DNA of 54,803 nt from Phoronis australis. Taxonomy: Eukaryota; Phoronida; Phoronidae. The translations under genes were made by a program, and so were the position numbers. Numbering within the stretch: position 1 is the first letter of the stretch; every line of letters begins with the position of its first letter. Under the pieces are notes generated by a model. It did not search any database. It was not told the origin of the DNA and saw only the letters and a list, made by a program, of their open reading frames with translations. This document shows, piece by piece, positions 1-10,382 of this stretch. The stretch spans positions 373,370 to 428,172 of the forward strand of contig NMRA01000254.1 in NCBI GenBank assembly GCA_002633005.1, written 5' to 3'.

Positions 1-146
1 TAGTGGTATTACACAACCGACGTGAACTCATGTAACCGAGACAGTAAAACTAGGTTAATTTATTTGACCCTGTGCTAAGACGAATATGCATCGACACGCT
101 CAGTGGTATCAGCCTGACAACCTATTACGCAACTGCTACTCTAGCC

Positions 147-345
147 TAAAAATAGCAGCCGACCAGCTGGTCGGCTGATGGCCGGTCGGTTGAAGGGTCG
201 GCTGAAGGGTCGGCTGGGGAGTCGCCTTATGAGTCGACACTGCGGGCGGCTGCCGGTCGGCTAATTTTTAGCCGACCAGTCGGCAAATTAGCCGACCGGT
301 CGACGGCTAGTCGTCGACCAGTTTCCGACCGGGCGGCCAAAAATT
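147..345. repeat. GTCGGCT/AGCCGAC hairpin-rich repeat, likely a small MITE
   Basis: GC-rich block in AT-rich surroundings, built from many direct and inverted copies of GTCGGCT/AGCCGAC. It holds a perfect 20-bp palindrome at 157-176 and a perfect 10-bp stem with a 3-base loop at 255-277. The ends are roughly inverted (AAAAATAGCAGCCG near 149 against CGGCCAAAAATT near 332-345), which suggests a miniature inverted-repeat element. No ORF crosses it convincingly. Confidence 0.6.
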
Positions 346-1448
346 TGTGATGTGTGCTGTAGTTGTGTATGAGGAAAACTTTCTTAAAAGTCTTTTCAAT
401 GCCCATCTGACAAGAACTTTAGCTTCCAAACACATAACTCACTTACCCTTGGGTAAAGAACAGTCAGTTTCAAAAGTGCCTTGCGTTTTTGATAGGGATA
501 TTACCCACTGTTCACCGAAGGAGCGAGAAGTGAAATGGTGTTTTTGGCTCGTGCACATTCTAATATTTTTGTAGTTGTTTGCAAAAATGGTGAAGGCATT
601 TGGGTGAGAAAAATGCCAAAAATACTTAAAAAAACAAAAAAAATATTTATAATTTATAAATATGTCATTGCACAGAAAGAATAAATGAATCCTTATAAAT
701 TCTCAAATATTTTTTATCCTGTCATTGTTGCGTATAATAGTACGGTCAAGTGTGTACATTTGGAATCTATGACATTCACATCGTCTGCCATGAATTTCAA
801 CAATTGAACGGCTGTTTAGTAAAATCAATAAAAATCTACATGCGAGCACGTCATCCTTCCTACTTTCTGTTATTAAGACCAACAATAATTTGCAAATCCA
901 AAATGAAATATATTTGGTGAAAACCAATACAATACAATACAATAAACCCGATAGGCTTGCTGAATGACTAGTGTGAGATTCATCACTTACCATATTGTTT
1001 CTGTGATGTTTCTTGACAGACAGATTTTTATAAAATATGGCATGTGCCCGTTTTTGGATGGATTGTCCATAGTTGTGCCATCTAGTGGCAGTTTTTATGA
1101 TACAAATAAATAACTCTAAAAAGCACACCATTTGTGATGCATTCGTGGGCACATTTCAACGCTCCGCGTTGCTCTCGTTAATATTAAATTTGAGAGCATT
1201 TATTGAATCCCTCCCACCGTTTAACGTTTGGGCTAAAAGAACTGCCTCTTGCAGCAGTGGCATAAATGAAGATCTCGTACCAGTCGTGGTTTTAATTTTT
1301 TTAAATGACGCGTTACCAGCAATGGAAGAAGGTGCAGAGTACACAGCTTGACTGCTACTGATTTTTCGGCCGAGAGCCACTAACCGTTACAGTTGATATC
1401 CTTGCTTTTGAAGGAGGGTCTCTGGGCCCGGGAAGAACTGGCAATTTG
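346..1448. other. No recognised gene
   Basis: AT-rich sequence. Several open frames exist (minus 703-1152, plus 1073-1351, minus 1156-1380), but none shows a domain, a splice-bounded exon or a family I recognise. The minus frames at 1156-1440 have a gene-like composition (Ser/Thr/Pro-rich) and could be a decayed exon, but this cannot be supported further. Confidence 0.5.
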
Positions 1449-1681
1449 TTATTGGTTAAGACCAGTCTAGCTGTTATTTTGTAATTTCTCAATACCAGTC
1501 TAGCTGTTATTGTGTTATTGCTCAAGACCAGTCTAGCTGTTATTTTGTAATTGCTCAATACCAGTCTAGCTGCTATTTTGTTATTGCTCAAGACCAGTCT
1601 AGTTGTTACTTTGTTATTGCTCAATACCAGTCTAGCTGTTATTTTGTTATTGGTCAAGACCAGTCTAGCTGTTATTTTGTA
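1449..1681. repeat. 33-bp minisatellite, 7 copies, alternating subtypes
   Basis: The core CCAGTCTAGCTGTTAT recurs at exact 33-bp steps (cores near 1462, 1495, 1528, 1561, 1594, 1627 and 1660). The base two before the core alternates strictly G,T,G,T,G,T,G (AAGACC/AATACC), so the real period is 66 bp. Because 33 is a multiple of three, both strands stay open across it (11-residue repeats such as NNKITARLVLS on minus). This explains the local ORFs without implying a protein. Confidence 0.9.
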
Positions 1682-2154
1682 CCAGTGGCTCAATGCTGTA
1701 GTTTTCAAAATGAAGTGGACAGCATTGAAATTCAACAAAGCCCACGAAACTGCGACGGAATACCCATTTCTTTTCCAATAGAATCTGTTTCAATTCTGCC
1801 TAAATCCCGATAAAACCTCGACAGGTGTTGCTCCATGCATGCTATCAAAATTGCGACAACCTACTGTTAAAATTCATTCATCAATAAATTATTAGCGTTG
1901 GGAGCAGTAGTGTAATATTAAACTCAGACAAAAGGTTGTCAAAGAACTAAGCTTTATTGCTTCAAAGGTTTGACTTAACTGATTAATGATTATGTCTAGA
2001 AATTATCCCAAGTTTGGCAGAGACTATAGTTTATTTTGAAAAGTGCTGTTTATATGTGCCCAGCATGACTTCATGGAATAATGCATGTCGGTTAGTTCTT
2101 CTCGCCAGAAAGTATTGTACTGTATGAGTAATGAAAAGAGCACGGCAGTTTGTG

Positions 2155-2338
2155 GTAAGTGGTTTTAGTAAAAAGTAAGTCTTTTCAACTGAAAGCGGCT
2201 TCATAGCTGTCTCTAATGATTACGAATCTTGAATTGCTTCAAAATGATGTTTCAATTATACTTATGTTGTCAAACATCACAACTTCGGTGTTATTACTCA
2301 AACTACCTGTAACAATGAATGCGTATTCCTGTTTTAGG
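2155..2338 (+). other. Predicted 5'-UTR intron of the zinc-finger gene
   Basis: GTAAGT at 2155-2160 follows TTTGTG, and a pyrimidine-rich stretch ending TGTTTTAG lies just 8 bases before the ATG at 2346. Together they make a plausible short intron, with the untranslated exon upstream of 2155. Inferred from splice consensus only. Confidence 0.45.
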
Positions 2339-2345
2339 TTGTACA

Positions 2346-3731
2346 ATGGAGGTGAAAGTATTCCATGTCCCTTCAGTGAAGCAGGATAAACAACAAGATG
2401 GTGAGAGTGAGGGTCAACCTGCCAACTGTAAGGGTATGAGTGCTGTTGACAGTACAACCAACCAGAATGCAGAGAAGTGTCATGACAAAGAAAAGTTGGT
2501 TACAGACCTGCCTAATGGCAAGGCAGTGGCAAACGTGGTTGGAAATTTATTGGTACCGAAAGAGAAGCCTGACACTGATGGCAGTGTGGACGACAAAGGT
2601 GCACCCGGCATTTCTGATAAGTCTGCCATTCCCAAGAAAAAAGAGAGTACTGAGGCATGCAGACCTAAAAGCAAAAAGTGCGGACCATTCTTTGTTAAAA
2701 AGACCTATCTTGTACACACGGGAACACCCACTGAAAAGAAGTCCTATAAGTGTATTGTGTGGAGCAAGTCGTTTAGCGCCAATACTCGCATGAGTTGTAC
2801 GGAAAAGAGAATTTACAAATGTTCTGTGTGTGGGAAAGTGTTTGATGCTAGTTCTAAGCTTGCGAGGCATGCGAGAATCCACACTGGTGAGAAGCCCTAC
2901 AAGTGTACTGTTTGCGACAAGTCCTTTCGTCAAAAGGGTAGTCTCACCGTGCACTCGAGGAACCACACTGGTGAGAGGCCATACTTGTGCTATGTGTGCG
3001 GACAGTCTTTTGTTAAGCGTGCCAGGGTGTCCGAGCACATGCGGTCACATACTGGTGAGAAGCCGTATAAGTGCACTGTGTGCGGAAAGTGCTTTGTTAA
3101 TAGAAGCAATCTAGCTTCGCACTCAAGGACGCATAGTGGTGTCAAGCCATACTTGTGTGCTGTGTGTGGCAAGGCTTTTCGCACCAATAGTCAGGTTGCT
3201 GCACACACGAGAACACACGCTGATGACACAGTGTACATCTGTACTGTGTGTGGGAAAACCTATTGCCGCCTTGACAGCGTTGTAAGGCATGTCAAAGACC
3301 TGCATCCTGGTAAGGACCCGTCTGCTAGTGTTGTGTGTGAGAAGTCCCCTCACAGTGAGAATGATCAGCCTCTGAGTACAAACGGAGATGAAAAACCATA
3401 CAAGTGCAGCGTGTGTGACAAGGCCTTTCGCAAAAATGGGCAACTTATGCGTCACGCAAAAACACACTCTGGTGAGAAACCGCACAAATGTACTACATGT
3501 GGGAAGTGCTTTGGTAGAAATTCGCAACTTATTCGTCACGTAAGAACGCACACTGGTGAGAAACCATTCGAATGCAACTTGTGTGGGAAATTCTTTCGTG
3601 TGAAATGGGATGTTGTGCGTCATGCAAAAACTCACTCTGGCGAGAAACCATACAAGTGTACTGTGTGTGGAAAGGCTTTTACATCTACTAGTCACGTTAA
3701 TAGGCACATGAGAACGCACAACACCAGTTAA
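2346..3731 (+). CDS. C2H2 zinc-finger protein, ten intact fingers
   Basis: 461-residue, single-exon coding region of a putative nuclear DNA-binding transcriptional regulator. The N-terminal ~120 residues are polar and low in complexity, with basic patches (PKKK, PKSKK) that could serve nuclear import and no KRAB, SCAN or BTB domain. Two degenerate fingers come first; in one the second cysteine has become Trp (CIVWSK). Six intact fingers follow at about 157-321, then a ~30-residue non-finger spacer, then four more at 352-459. Most are 28 residues apart with TGEKP/SGEKP linkers. Helix positions -1,2,3,6 read by eye are: ASKR, QGSV, KARE, NSNS, TSQA, RDSR, KGQR, RSQR, VWDR, SSHR. I chose ATG 2346 because the in-frame ATG at 2319 lies inside the predicted intron, before its TTTTAG acceptor. 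A decayed finger relic lies 2 kb downstream. Class is certain; no orthologue is assignable. Confidence 0.93.
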   Translation: MEVKVFHVPSVKQDKQQDGESEGQPANCKGMSAVDSTTNQNAEKCHDKEKLVTDLPNGKAVANVVGNLLVPKEKPDTDGSVDDKGAPGISDKSAIPKKKESTEACRPKSKKCGPFFVKKTYLVHTGTPTEKKSYKCIVWSKSFSANTRMSCTEKRIYKCSVCGKVFDASSKLARHARIHTGEKPYKCTVCDKSFRQKGSLTVHSRNHTGERPYLCYVCGQSFVKRARVSEHMRSHTGEKPYKCTVCGKCFVNRSNLASHSRTHSGVKPYLCAVCGKAFRTNSQVAAHTRTHADDTVYICTVCGKTYCRLDSVVRHVKDLHPGKDPSASVVCEKSPHSENDQPLSTNGDEKPYKCSVCDKAFRKNGQLMRHAKTHSGEKPHKCTTCGKCFGRNSQLIRHVRTHTGEKPFECNLCGKFFRVKWDVVRHAKTHSGEKPYKCTVCGKAFTSTSHVNRHMRTHNTS

Positions 3732-4395
3732 TTTTTCAAGTGCAGTCAAAGCAAGTTACAGCAAGGTGAGCCCTGCTGGAATTCTGTAAAGTGCTGTAAA
3801 CGAAGTTTCTTGTAACCAAATTAACTTGTATGCAGTATTGTTGTCTGGGCACTTGTGGAATGGAATGTAAACAAGCAAACATCTTAATTCAAGCTTATTG
3901 CAACTCAGTTTGAGAGCGTACAATTTGTGGAAAGAACATTCAATAGAACTTGTCTTGTTGAATATTCTGGTGTGCTGTGTTTTGAAAATCATTCTTGACC
4001 AGGTAATAGTCGCTTAAAGCGGTTCCACATGTTGAAAACCAGTTTTCTCCACGAAAAACGGGTATCAATCTGGTCTTAAAAATGTGAGCACCTTATATCC
4101 AACTATTGTAATATTGTGAGCCTGAAGTTCAGATTTCTTCCAGGTAACCAAAAAATTTGCATCTTTAAGCCATGGCACTGTCAAAAAGTTCTGAAATTAA
4201 TGACTTACTTACCAAATTATTTCAGTTGAAGTCGTGGAAATAAGCTGTAAAAACTAAAAGAAATGTCAACTCTTGATCAGTGTTCCTTTAAGTTTGATGT
4301 TATATGGAGCTTGGAAATGGTCACTTCATGTTCAATGCTATTAGCACTTGTGTTGTTTATGGTTTGTGTGTACTTTAATTCAGTTAGTAAATAAA
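3732..4395 (+). other. Likely 3' UTR of the zinc-finger gene
   Basis: Non-coding AT-rich sequence after the TAA stop. The first canonical AATAAA on the plus strand is at 4390-4395, a reasonable polyadenylation signal. Extent inferred. Confidence 0.45.
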
Positions 4396-5822
4396 CCAGT
4401 ATTGCTGCCTAAGACCTCTGATATGAATGATACTGCTATGGTGGTATTTGCCCAATGTTAAGTCATCAGGGAATATTCACTCTTTGCTCATTCAGTGAGG
4501 TATAATTATGTTGTTAGCTAAATGTACCGATTCAAAATGTTTTCTGAATTAATGTCAGGTACACTACAGACTAGCAGTGATATTTCTGGATGCTCCTGAG
4601 AAAGAGCTGGTACATGCAGTTGCAGTTTTCAAAATAGGCAATTGGAAATAATGCTTGACATAGATATGGCACAACGGCGGCTTTTGTTTGACCTACATGT
4701 AATTTTAAATTCTGGTGTCTAGACGGTGGACAGAGTTAACCTTGACCAAACGCAGTTTCATGCATGGGCAGTAAATGACTGACTGAGAGAACGGTAGTCT
4801 AGATTTTTGACAGCGGATCTCTTTAGCTGATAATAACAATAAAATACCCGACAATGACCGATCGTAGTGAAACGTGTTGGCTTTGGTTGAAAGTTTGTTG
4901 ACGTCGGGGCTTCCGTGATAGGATCGGCTGCTCCGTATCGTCTTTGTGGTCTTCCAAAATTTTGCTGCCGAAAGCCTAGTCATCGCGTTTGCCCACCGCG
5001 TTCTTAGGCTTTTGTCTTCACTTGGACACGGTTCGTGTCGGATTACCGAACAGTCACGAATCGTCGACTACGACTGTGCTGGCAAGGTATGAAAAGGATC
5101 AGCTTTCATGACCGTTAATGTGTTAAAATTCCTTGAAGTTTTTAACTTAAATTTCGTTACGACAGGTTTGCCAAACTCTTTAAAGGTCACGTACATGTAT
5201 AGACCTACTCCTAATGTTAAGCGGTTATAAATTCGTCCTCCGTCACAATAGAAACCGCGTGCTGTTACGAAATTGGTCTCGAATTGTTCCTTAATCAAAA
5301 AGCATGAAGGTGTGATCACTGGGTGTTGTAAAAACTGACAACTCTTTTGTTTGAGACGAAGCTCTACAAGTTGACCAGTTATTTATAAAATCAAAAGCAA
5401 CTTCTCATTTTAATGAAAACAAATTGAGACTAATTCTATGGGGGTACATTGTCTAAATCGCAAGTTAATTCAGTTTGACGGAACTGATCGCGCATTTGCG
5501 CTTGAAGCGATGACGTTGATGTATCGGAAGAGGTGATAGGGCTGGCGAGAATGTTTATAAGGCGGCTATAAATTGTAAAGATCTTTCTTTATTATGCATA
5601 TTTTCGAAAAAAAATCTTTATTTATGCCAGCATTCGGCTGGCGTCACCAATAAAAGTATGATAATTATCGTGGCTTTTTCTGAACAGACAAGAGCAATTT
5701 CAATACATGTGCTGTCACGATAGATACCACCATAAACCTCATGTAATCACTGTTTTTATATTTTTTGTCAACTGGATCTGTTATGTGTACAAGAGTACTC
5801 GGAAGTTGTTTTCCCTAGGTTG
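4396..5822. other. No recognised gene
   Basis: Short ORFs on minus (4705-4983, 5068-5319) have no recognisable domain. The stretch around 4850-5085 is richer in CpG and ends GGCAAG|GTATGA, so it could be a non-coding first exon with a donor near 5087, but no downstream exon was found. Confidence 0.4.
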
Positions 5823-6072
5823 GTGAGAAGCCATATGAAAATGCTGGTGTGGTCAATTTTTTGTCACAAAATATATGTAGTCATAATTCGCATTGTGGGA
5901 GAGAACGCATTGGGGAATTTTAGAGTTGTATTGTGATTAAAAATCCTTATGCCACCTTAGCGATCTTGAAAAGCATGTGGTAAAAGAACCATCAGTTAGA
6001 CGCACGTTGGAGCGGTGTAATGTAACTGCCAAGAAAGTGTTTGCACACATTCTGACCTACACTGTACATGTA
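5823..6072 (+). pseudogene. Decayed C2H2 zinc-finger relic
   Basis: The plus strand reads a finger linker (GEKPYEN) at about 5825-5845, then loses frame and zinc ligands. Near 6010-6070 a second finger-like piece reads ERCNVTAKKVFAHILTYT, with one cysteine of the pair missing. The linker is preceded by CCCTAG, an acceptor-like sequence. It resembles the linkers of the intact gene at 2346-3731 and is best read as the remains of a tandem duplicate. Small fragments, so tentative. Confidence 0.4.
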
Positions 6073-7341
6073 AGATCATACACGTACATGTACACTCAAG
6101 TCGTCAAATGCGTAGTGTTATTTCTGAATTGTTCATTGAAATAGAAAACTATAAGTTTTTGCTCAGTTGAAGTATTTTCTGGAAGTGGGAGAATTTTATT
6201 TTTGACTTTCTCTAACCTGTTACAATTTGAGTCACGTGGCCTTGTCTTTTTGTAAATTTAACAAATGATAACAGAAGAACGGAATCAATAGCGTGTCGAC
6301 ATTTTATTTGACAAGTATTACTGTTCAAGACGAGGTCTCAAAAACTATTAACAATTAGTTTTCGCTTTATGTAACTTAAGAGTTTTCCATGACAATGGTG
6401 GAAGTTGTATGAACGAACATCTTAAATAAACTCCAGACAGCTTTTTGGAGAACAGTGCAATAAACAAAGTATAAGAAAGTTTCATATGCCATGAATCCCT
6501 GCGATTTGCCATTTGTGAGTTTTTATTTTCCGAATTTGCTAAATTTCGACATTTTTCTAGTGTCCTACACAGCCACGAATACTAGTGTGTAATACAAAAA
6601 TATGTCAATACAAAAATACATAGTTTTGTAGACGTAGATTTGTCAATAACGTCTAAACGCAGACCTCACCCTTTGCACTTCAGTAAATATGGTTGAACTA
6701 CAAAGCTACAGGAACATGATATCTCGTTAGGCGAGACTACAGTTGCTATAGTTTGTAAGCGATACATAGAACACTAGAACTTCTTGAGGGCTCAACAAAG
6801 AGGCGAAGCTTCACAGAACAATTCCCAAACACGGATTCACACGCCGTAATAAAAATAACAAATACAAACAAAGAGCTCCATCCCTAAGCATGAACCACAA
6901 ACGGTTTTACTTAGACTTAAAACAAGACTTAATAACGAGTTTGTTACGCTTGCAGCTAAAGAGAGTGACTGTTCAAACGGTCGGAGTACCAGCTAATACT
7001 GTCATTACGTCCACACCAACCACAGCAAGGACAGAATGCGAGATCCTCTGATCTCGCGAATCTGTCTGTCATCTACTCTACTACTATAGTACTGTCATTG
7101 GGTTTGCTCAGTATTTTTGATATAAAGTACTGCTTGACGAATCAATCATTTTCATCTACACTTCAAATACTGTTAAAGGATAATAACAAAAATTAAAAGT
7201 TGACGTGTGCCAGTGATTATCTGAGCGTTGAGGGTCTCTTGAGCCTCATTACCATATGCGATTATCAGTATACGTGATACGCTGCTAGGTAAGCCTACAT
7301 AAAAACTGATTTTAGTTACACCATTTGACACAGTCATTTAC
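6073..7341. other. No recognised gene
   Basis: AT-rich non-coding sequence with scattered TACATGTA words (6065-6095) and no ORF above 60 codons. If the gene fragment at 7342-8730 is transcribed on minus, part of this is its downstream intron or 3' region. Confidence 0.4.
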
Positions 7342-7507
7342 CTCAACATCACACAGCTCGAGTACCTGAAATATTCCTTTCTCGACAGGTATCTGAATAA
7401 CCACGTAACGGCCATAGGTAGGGACCTGCTTGCATTCAAAAGTCATAGTTGCTCCATCAGGAAAAGTTCCATTGACGAAGTTGCATAACTTATAACTGTC
7501 TTGACAT
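7342..7507 (-). CDS. Fucolectin-type (F5/8-like) domain, C-terminal exon
   Basis: Too short for standard ORF calling. On minus it reads DSYKLCNFVNGTFPDGAT, then CKQVPTYGRYVVIQIP, and ends LELCDVE. The GRYV-x-I-x-IP then L-x-LCxVEV pattern is the C-terminal strand signature of fucolectin/tachylectin-4/pentraxin-1 (F5/8-type C) domains, which bind sugars in secreted or cell-surface proteins. The donor is clear: GTTGAG|GTAAAT at 7342/7341. The acceptor is ambiguous (TTATAG ending at 7508 or TCAAG ending at 7500); only the latter keeps this frame with a phase-1 upstream exon. The first half of the domain lies upstream at 7824-8030. Whether this exon is still used is uncertain because that upstream exon carries a stop. 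Confidence 0.65.
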
Positions 7508-7520
7508 CTATTATATGAAT

Positions 7521-7563
7521 TATGTAGGATGAAGTGTTAAAATACTTCACTTCACCCTACATA
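7521..7563. repeat. Inverted repeat / hairpin
   Basis: TATGTAGGATGAAGTG at 7521-7536 pairs with the inverted TATGTAGGGTGAAGTG ending at 7563. This is a ~16-bp stem with one mismatch and an A/T-rich loop, within the predicted intron. Could be a tiny foldback remnant. Confidence 0.6.
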
Positions 7564-7823
7564 ATCTAGTGAAAAAACAGTTTAGCTGTCTTTACCAAAG
7601 ACAAATTTCTATAATTCTTTCCACTGCAATTGAGGACGTAGATTTTGAGTTGACAATTAGCTTGACTAATATCCTGCAGAGTACGCCGAATACATGCCTA
7701 ATATTTGCAAGTGCCTGTTGTTTTGGTGCGAATGTCTGTACAAAACATAGTTTAGACACAAGCGTATAGTACATCTTGCTTTACCTCAACTATTTCCGTG
7801 CCGACAAAATGTATTTTTCTTAC

Positions 7824-8030
7824 GATGTGCACCAGTGTTATTGATAGTAAAACTTGTGATACGACAAACGGCCTCCAATTCGATATGTCACCATGGGTTC
7901 GTCTCTTCCTTTCTGCTAGAACACGTTCCATCGACGAAGTCGACAGCCTTCGAGGACGAGAGCTTATAGTCTTTAGTACATGTATTTTTCGGACTCGATT
8001 GCTTGGTTGTACTCTCTTCTGATATAAGAC
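7824..8030 (-). pseudogene. Fucolectin-type domain, N-terminal exon with in-frame stop
   Basis: On minus, acceptor ACACAG then exon 8030-7824, then donor C|GTAAGA. The frame reads STTKQSS, SSKAVDFVDGT, ETNPW, then stop, then HIELEAVCRITSFTINN. This is the classic start of a fucolectin/F5-8-type domain (xQSS, AVDGxx, NPWWxIDL, ItsfTIxN). The second Trp of NPWW is replaced by TGA (7890-7888), one base from TGG. The exon is 207 nt with symmetric phase 1, and its entry phase matches the donor of the PAN exon upstream (G|GT). An alternative donor at 7784 (GTTGAG|GTAAAG) would add a second stop. Either the gene is dead or the base is an assembly or allelic error. A possible middle piece of the domain (LQDIS) sits near 7660. 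Confidence 0.7.
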
Positions 8031-8297
8031 CTGTGTAGCAATACAACGGACCAGGAATCCAATATAGGCAAAATGCACAAAGACAACAAAACTTATCGCA
8101 AAAGTATTCTATGTCATATTTTTGTCGTTGTTAACTTTTGGCAGCTATGAAAGTTCACGCATGAAAAATACAGTACATGCTGTACAGCCAATAATGCCCG
8201 TAACTGAAATTCTTGCATCGGGATAAGGTGAGTGACCCAAGTTTGCTGAATATTTTTCTAAAAAAATCCTTTTCAATAGTTGAACATGCGTAGATCC

Positions 8298-8445
8298 CAG
8301 GGGCGGATACAGGATTTTGAGTTAGNATTCAGAGTTATCAGCCAGGATTTTGCACGTCAGACATTCACTGCCCCCGGATGGGATCTGCGTGAATTTTAAG
8401 CCGGAAGGCCATGGCCCCCTTGGTCCCCTCTAAATCCGCCACTGG
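8298..8445. mobile_element. hAT-like MITE, CAGTGGCGGAT ends
   Basis: About 148 bp with inverted ends: CAGGGGCGGATACAGGA at 8298 and the complement of CCAGTGGCGGATTTAGAGG ending at 8445. CAGTGGCGGAT termini are typical of common non-autonomous hAT-type elements in animals. A related copy lies at 54121-54266. It sits 15 bases from the PAN-exon donor, inside the intron, and contains the single N at 8326. Confidence 0.65.
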
Positions 8446-8459
8446 TTCCCTATATTTAC

Positions 8460-8730
8460 CTGCACTGCATAGCCATTTTGTGACTCCGACTTTTTCAAAG
8501 TACATCCACATTTTATCTTTAACAAAAGATCCTGGGCAGCTGTCGTTACAGTATTTCTGACAAAAGCTGGAACTGCTGCACCACCTAAACTCCTCGCACT
8601 TCGTATCATGTTCACATTCTGCTGCGCAGTGAAGCTGACACGTAACAGTTACGTTAGTAGTGCCAGGGGTATGTCGCCTTTGATAAGTCATTTGAAAAGT
8701 AGCGCCCGCACGTACATGTACTTTGAGCAA
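8460..8730 (-). CDS. PAN/apple-domain exon, N-terminal part of a secreted protein
   Basis: The minus-strand open frame has a hydrophobic start (FFARVGIIIAATLLLK, like a signal peptide or membrane anchor), then GTTNVTVTCQLHCAAECE, KCEEFRW, a run of Cys-rich residues, and DKMWMYFEK. The CxxxCxxxCxxxxxC-EEFxW spacing is that of a PAN/apple adhesion domain, used in extracellular protein or sugar binding. The donor is GCAG|GTAAAT (8460/8459), phase 1, exactly matching the fucolectin exon at 8030. A PAN plus fucolectin architecture is known in cnidarian secreted proteins. No ATG is found between the upstream in-frame TGA (about 8818) and the hydrophobic segment, so the start lies in an unseen exon or is lost. 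The reading frame past 8460 runs into the MITE and is not coding. Confidence 0.65.
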
Positions 8731-8819
8731 AAGAGTGGCCGCAATTATGATACCAACACGAGCAAAGAAGAGTGCGGTGCAATAACGCGACCAGCTACTG
8801 TAGCAGTAATGTCACGATG

Positions 8820-10382
8820 ATGCGGTTGCCTCAGTATGCCTTTGCATATAGGTCTACTCAAACATGTTCTAACTTGCCAATCAAGCTGATAATTATGACC
8901 AATAAAGGTACGGAAATATCATTGTCCGACAAACCTTTGAATCCATTAGAAAGCGAAAGGATGGTTCTGCGAGGTGCCCTTCGTACTTACAATGCAGATC
9001 AACGATTTATGGAAACGAACTATGAAAAAATATCTTTCACTGATAAAAGGATGTAGCAGACTTCACTTTCGGCTGAATTTACTTCTTGAGAAACAAACAC
9101 ATTCATTTGGTGAAAGAGATCTACCTTTATAACGTGTCAGGAGATGTACATCATTTTCTTTGCTAGTATCTACGGGTAGCAGGTGGAACATGTTTGTGTA
9201 ACTGCGCACGTGATTTACTGATACGCATCCTCGTCGGTAACCCAACAGCTAACACTAGACCCCTATACTGCACACTACTTTCGAAACATTCCGATGCAGT
9301 CAAATGGCGTAATGTGAAATAGTTTACCAGAGTACTGTTTTGATATTTTTCGGTTTATTTGTGCTCTCGGTTTACAAACCGTGACCAATGTTGTAGACTG
9401 TTGAATAAATATGTCCAGAATAAGGAGACTGGTGTGAACTACATTAAAAAACATCATCGCCCTCAAAATATTGTTTAATGCTGTTTTAACGTTGACGTCA
9501 TTTCAGCAGGTGGAAGTTGGGCAATCGTCAAACCAATTCCGAAGAGTGTTGAAAATCAGTCCGTTTACCGTTCAAGTATTCGTAGAACTACTTTGTTTTC
9601 TAGTGTTGAGAAGTTATCTACAAGTATTTTCAATCGCAGAATTATGAAGTTTGTCAATAAAAAATCTACTGTTCGGTGAACAACACTGTTTACGGCCCGA
9701 TAGAGTCTTGTCTTCTGTAACCCCGCAGTAGACAAAACAAAACAAAACAAACCAAAATCCAGCCTTTTTGTTTTATGTGTAGACGGAATAGCTTTTAAAA
9801 TTTCGTATTGCAAGCCAAATATACATGTACTTGTACAAACCCAAAACCTTTAAAATCAAGCCCCATATGTCATCACACTATGGTAGATCTGTTTTCATTT
9901 TTTCCAATGAATGATTAAAGTTCTGGGACCTATAAATGCGATACAGCCCACAATAGATATCAGCGGTGACTTCTAGATGTATGCCGACTTTGCCTCAAAT
10001 GTACATGTAGGAGTAGACGGCGATTTGGCCTTGGACTGCAGAGTTCCGTAGACGCAAAAATCTCGCGAATTGAGGCACTTTTTGTGATCATACACTTCGC
10101 TTTTAAGACGTGGCGATATCTCACTAAGTCTTGTGTATTGTAACGTTTTTTGCGAAGCTCACGCCCGTTTCTTTGAGACGAAAATCTTAGACGATCAGAC
10201 ATTTTAATGAATGATAACGTTCTTACTAAAAGTTTATTCCTTTGGGATTGTGGATTATGACGATAAAAACAGAACGGGGAGAGGGGGGTGGTCTTTCGAG
10301 ACAAAATCAAACTAAATATTATTTTGGGTTTTCTTTAGTCAGCTTTTTCGCGAACTCAAGGTAAATGTCTTTTATGATATGC
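8820..10382. other. No recognised gene
   Basis: Small ORFs only, with no domain seen. This could contain upstream exons or the promoter of the PAN/fucolectin gene, but no signal-peptide exon with a suitable donor was identified. A short AAAAC-type run lies at 9735-9755. Confidence 0.4.

Noticed and set aside
1355-1781. Repeat proteins encoded by the 33-bp minisatellite
   Set aside because: Both strands are open simply because the unit is a multiple of three; no start context or flanking exon.
2319-2345. ATG 2319 as start of the zinc-finger protein
   Set aside because: The nine extra codons include the TGTTTTAG acceptor; ATG 2346 is just after the predicted splice.
2440-3749. Other-frame ORFs over the zinc-finger gene
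   Set aside because: Periodic shadows of the finger repeats in other frames and on the other strand.
7752-8078. 108-codon minus frame over the fucolectin exon
   Set aside because: Wrong frame; the domain motifs appear only in the frame two bases over, which has the TGA.
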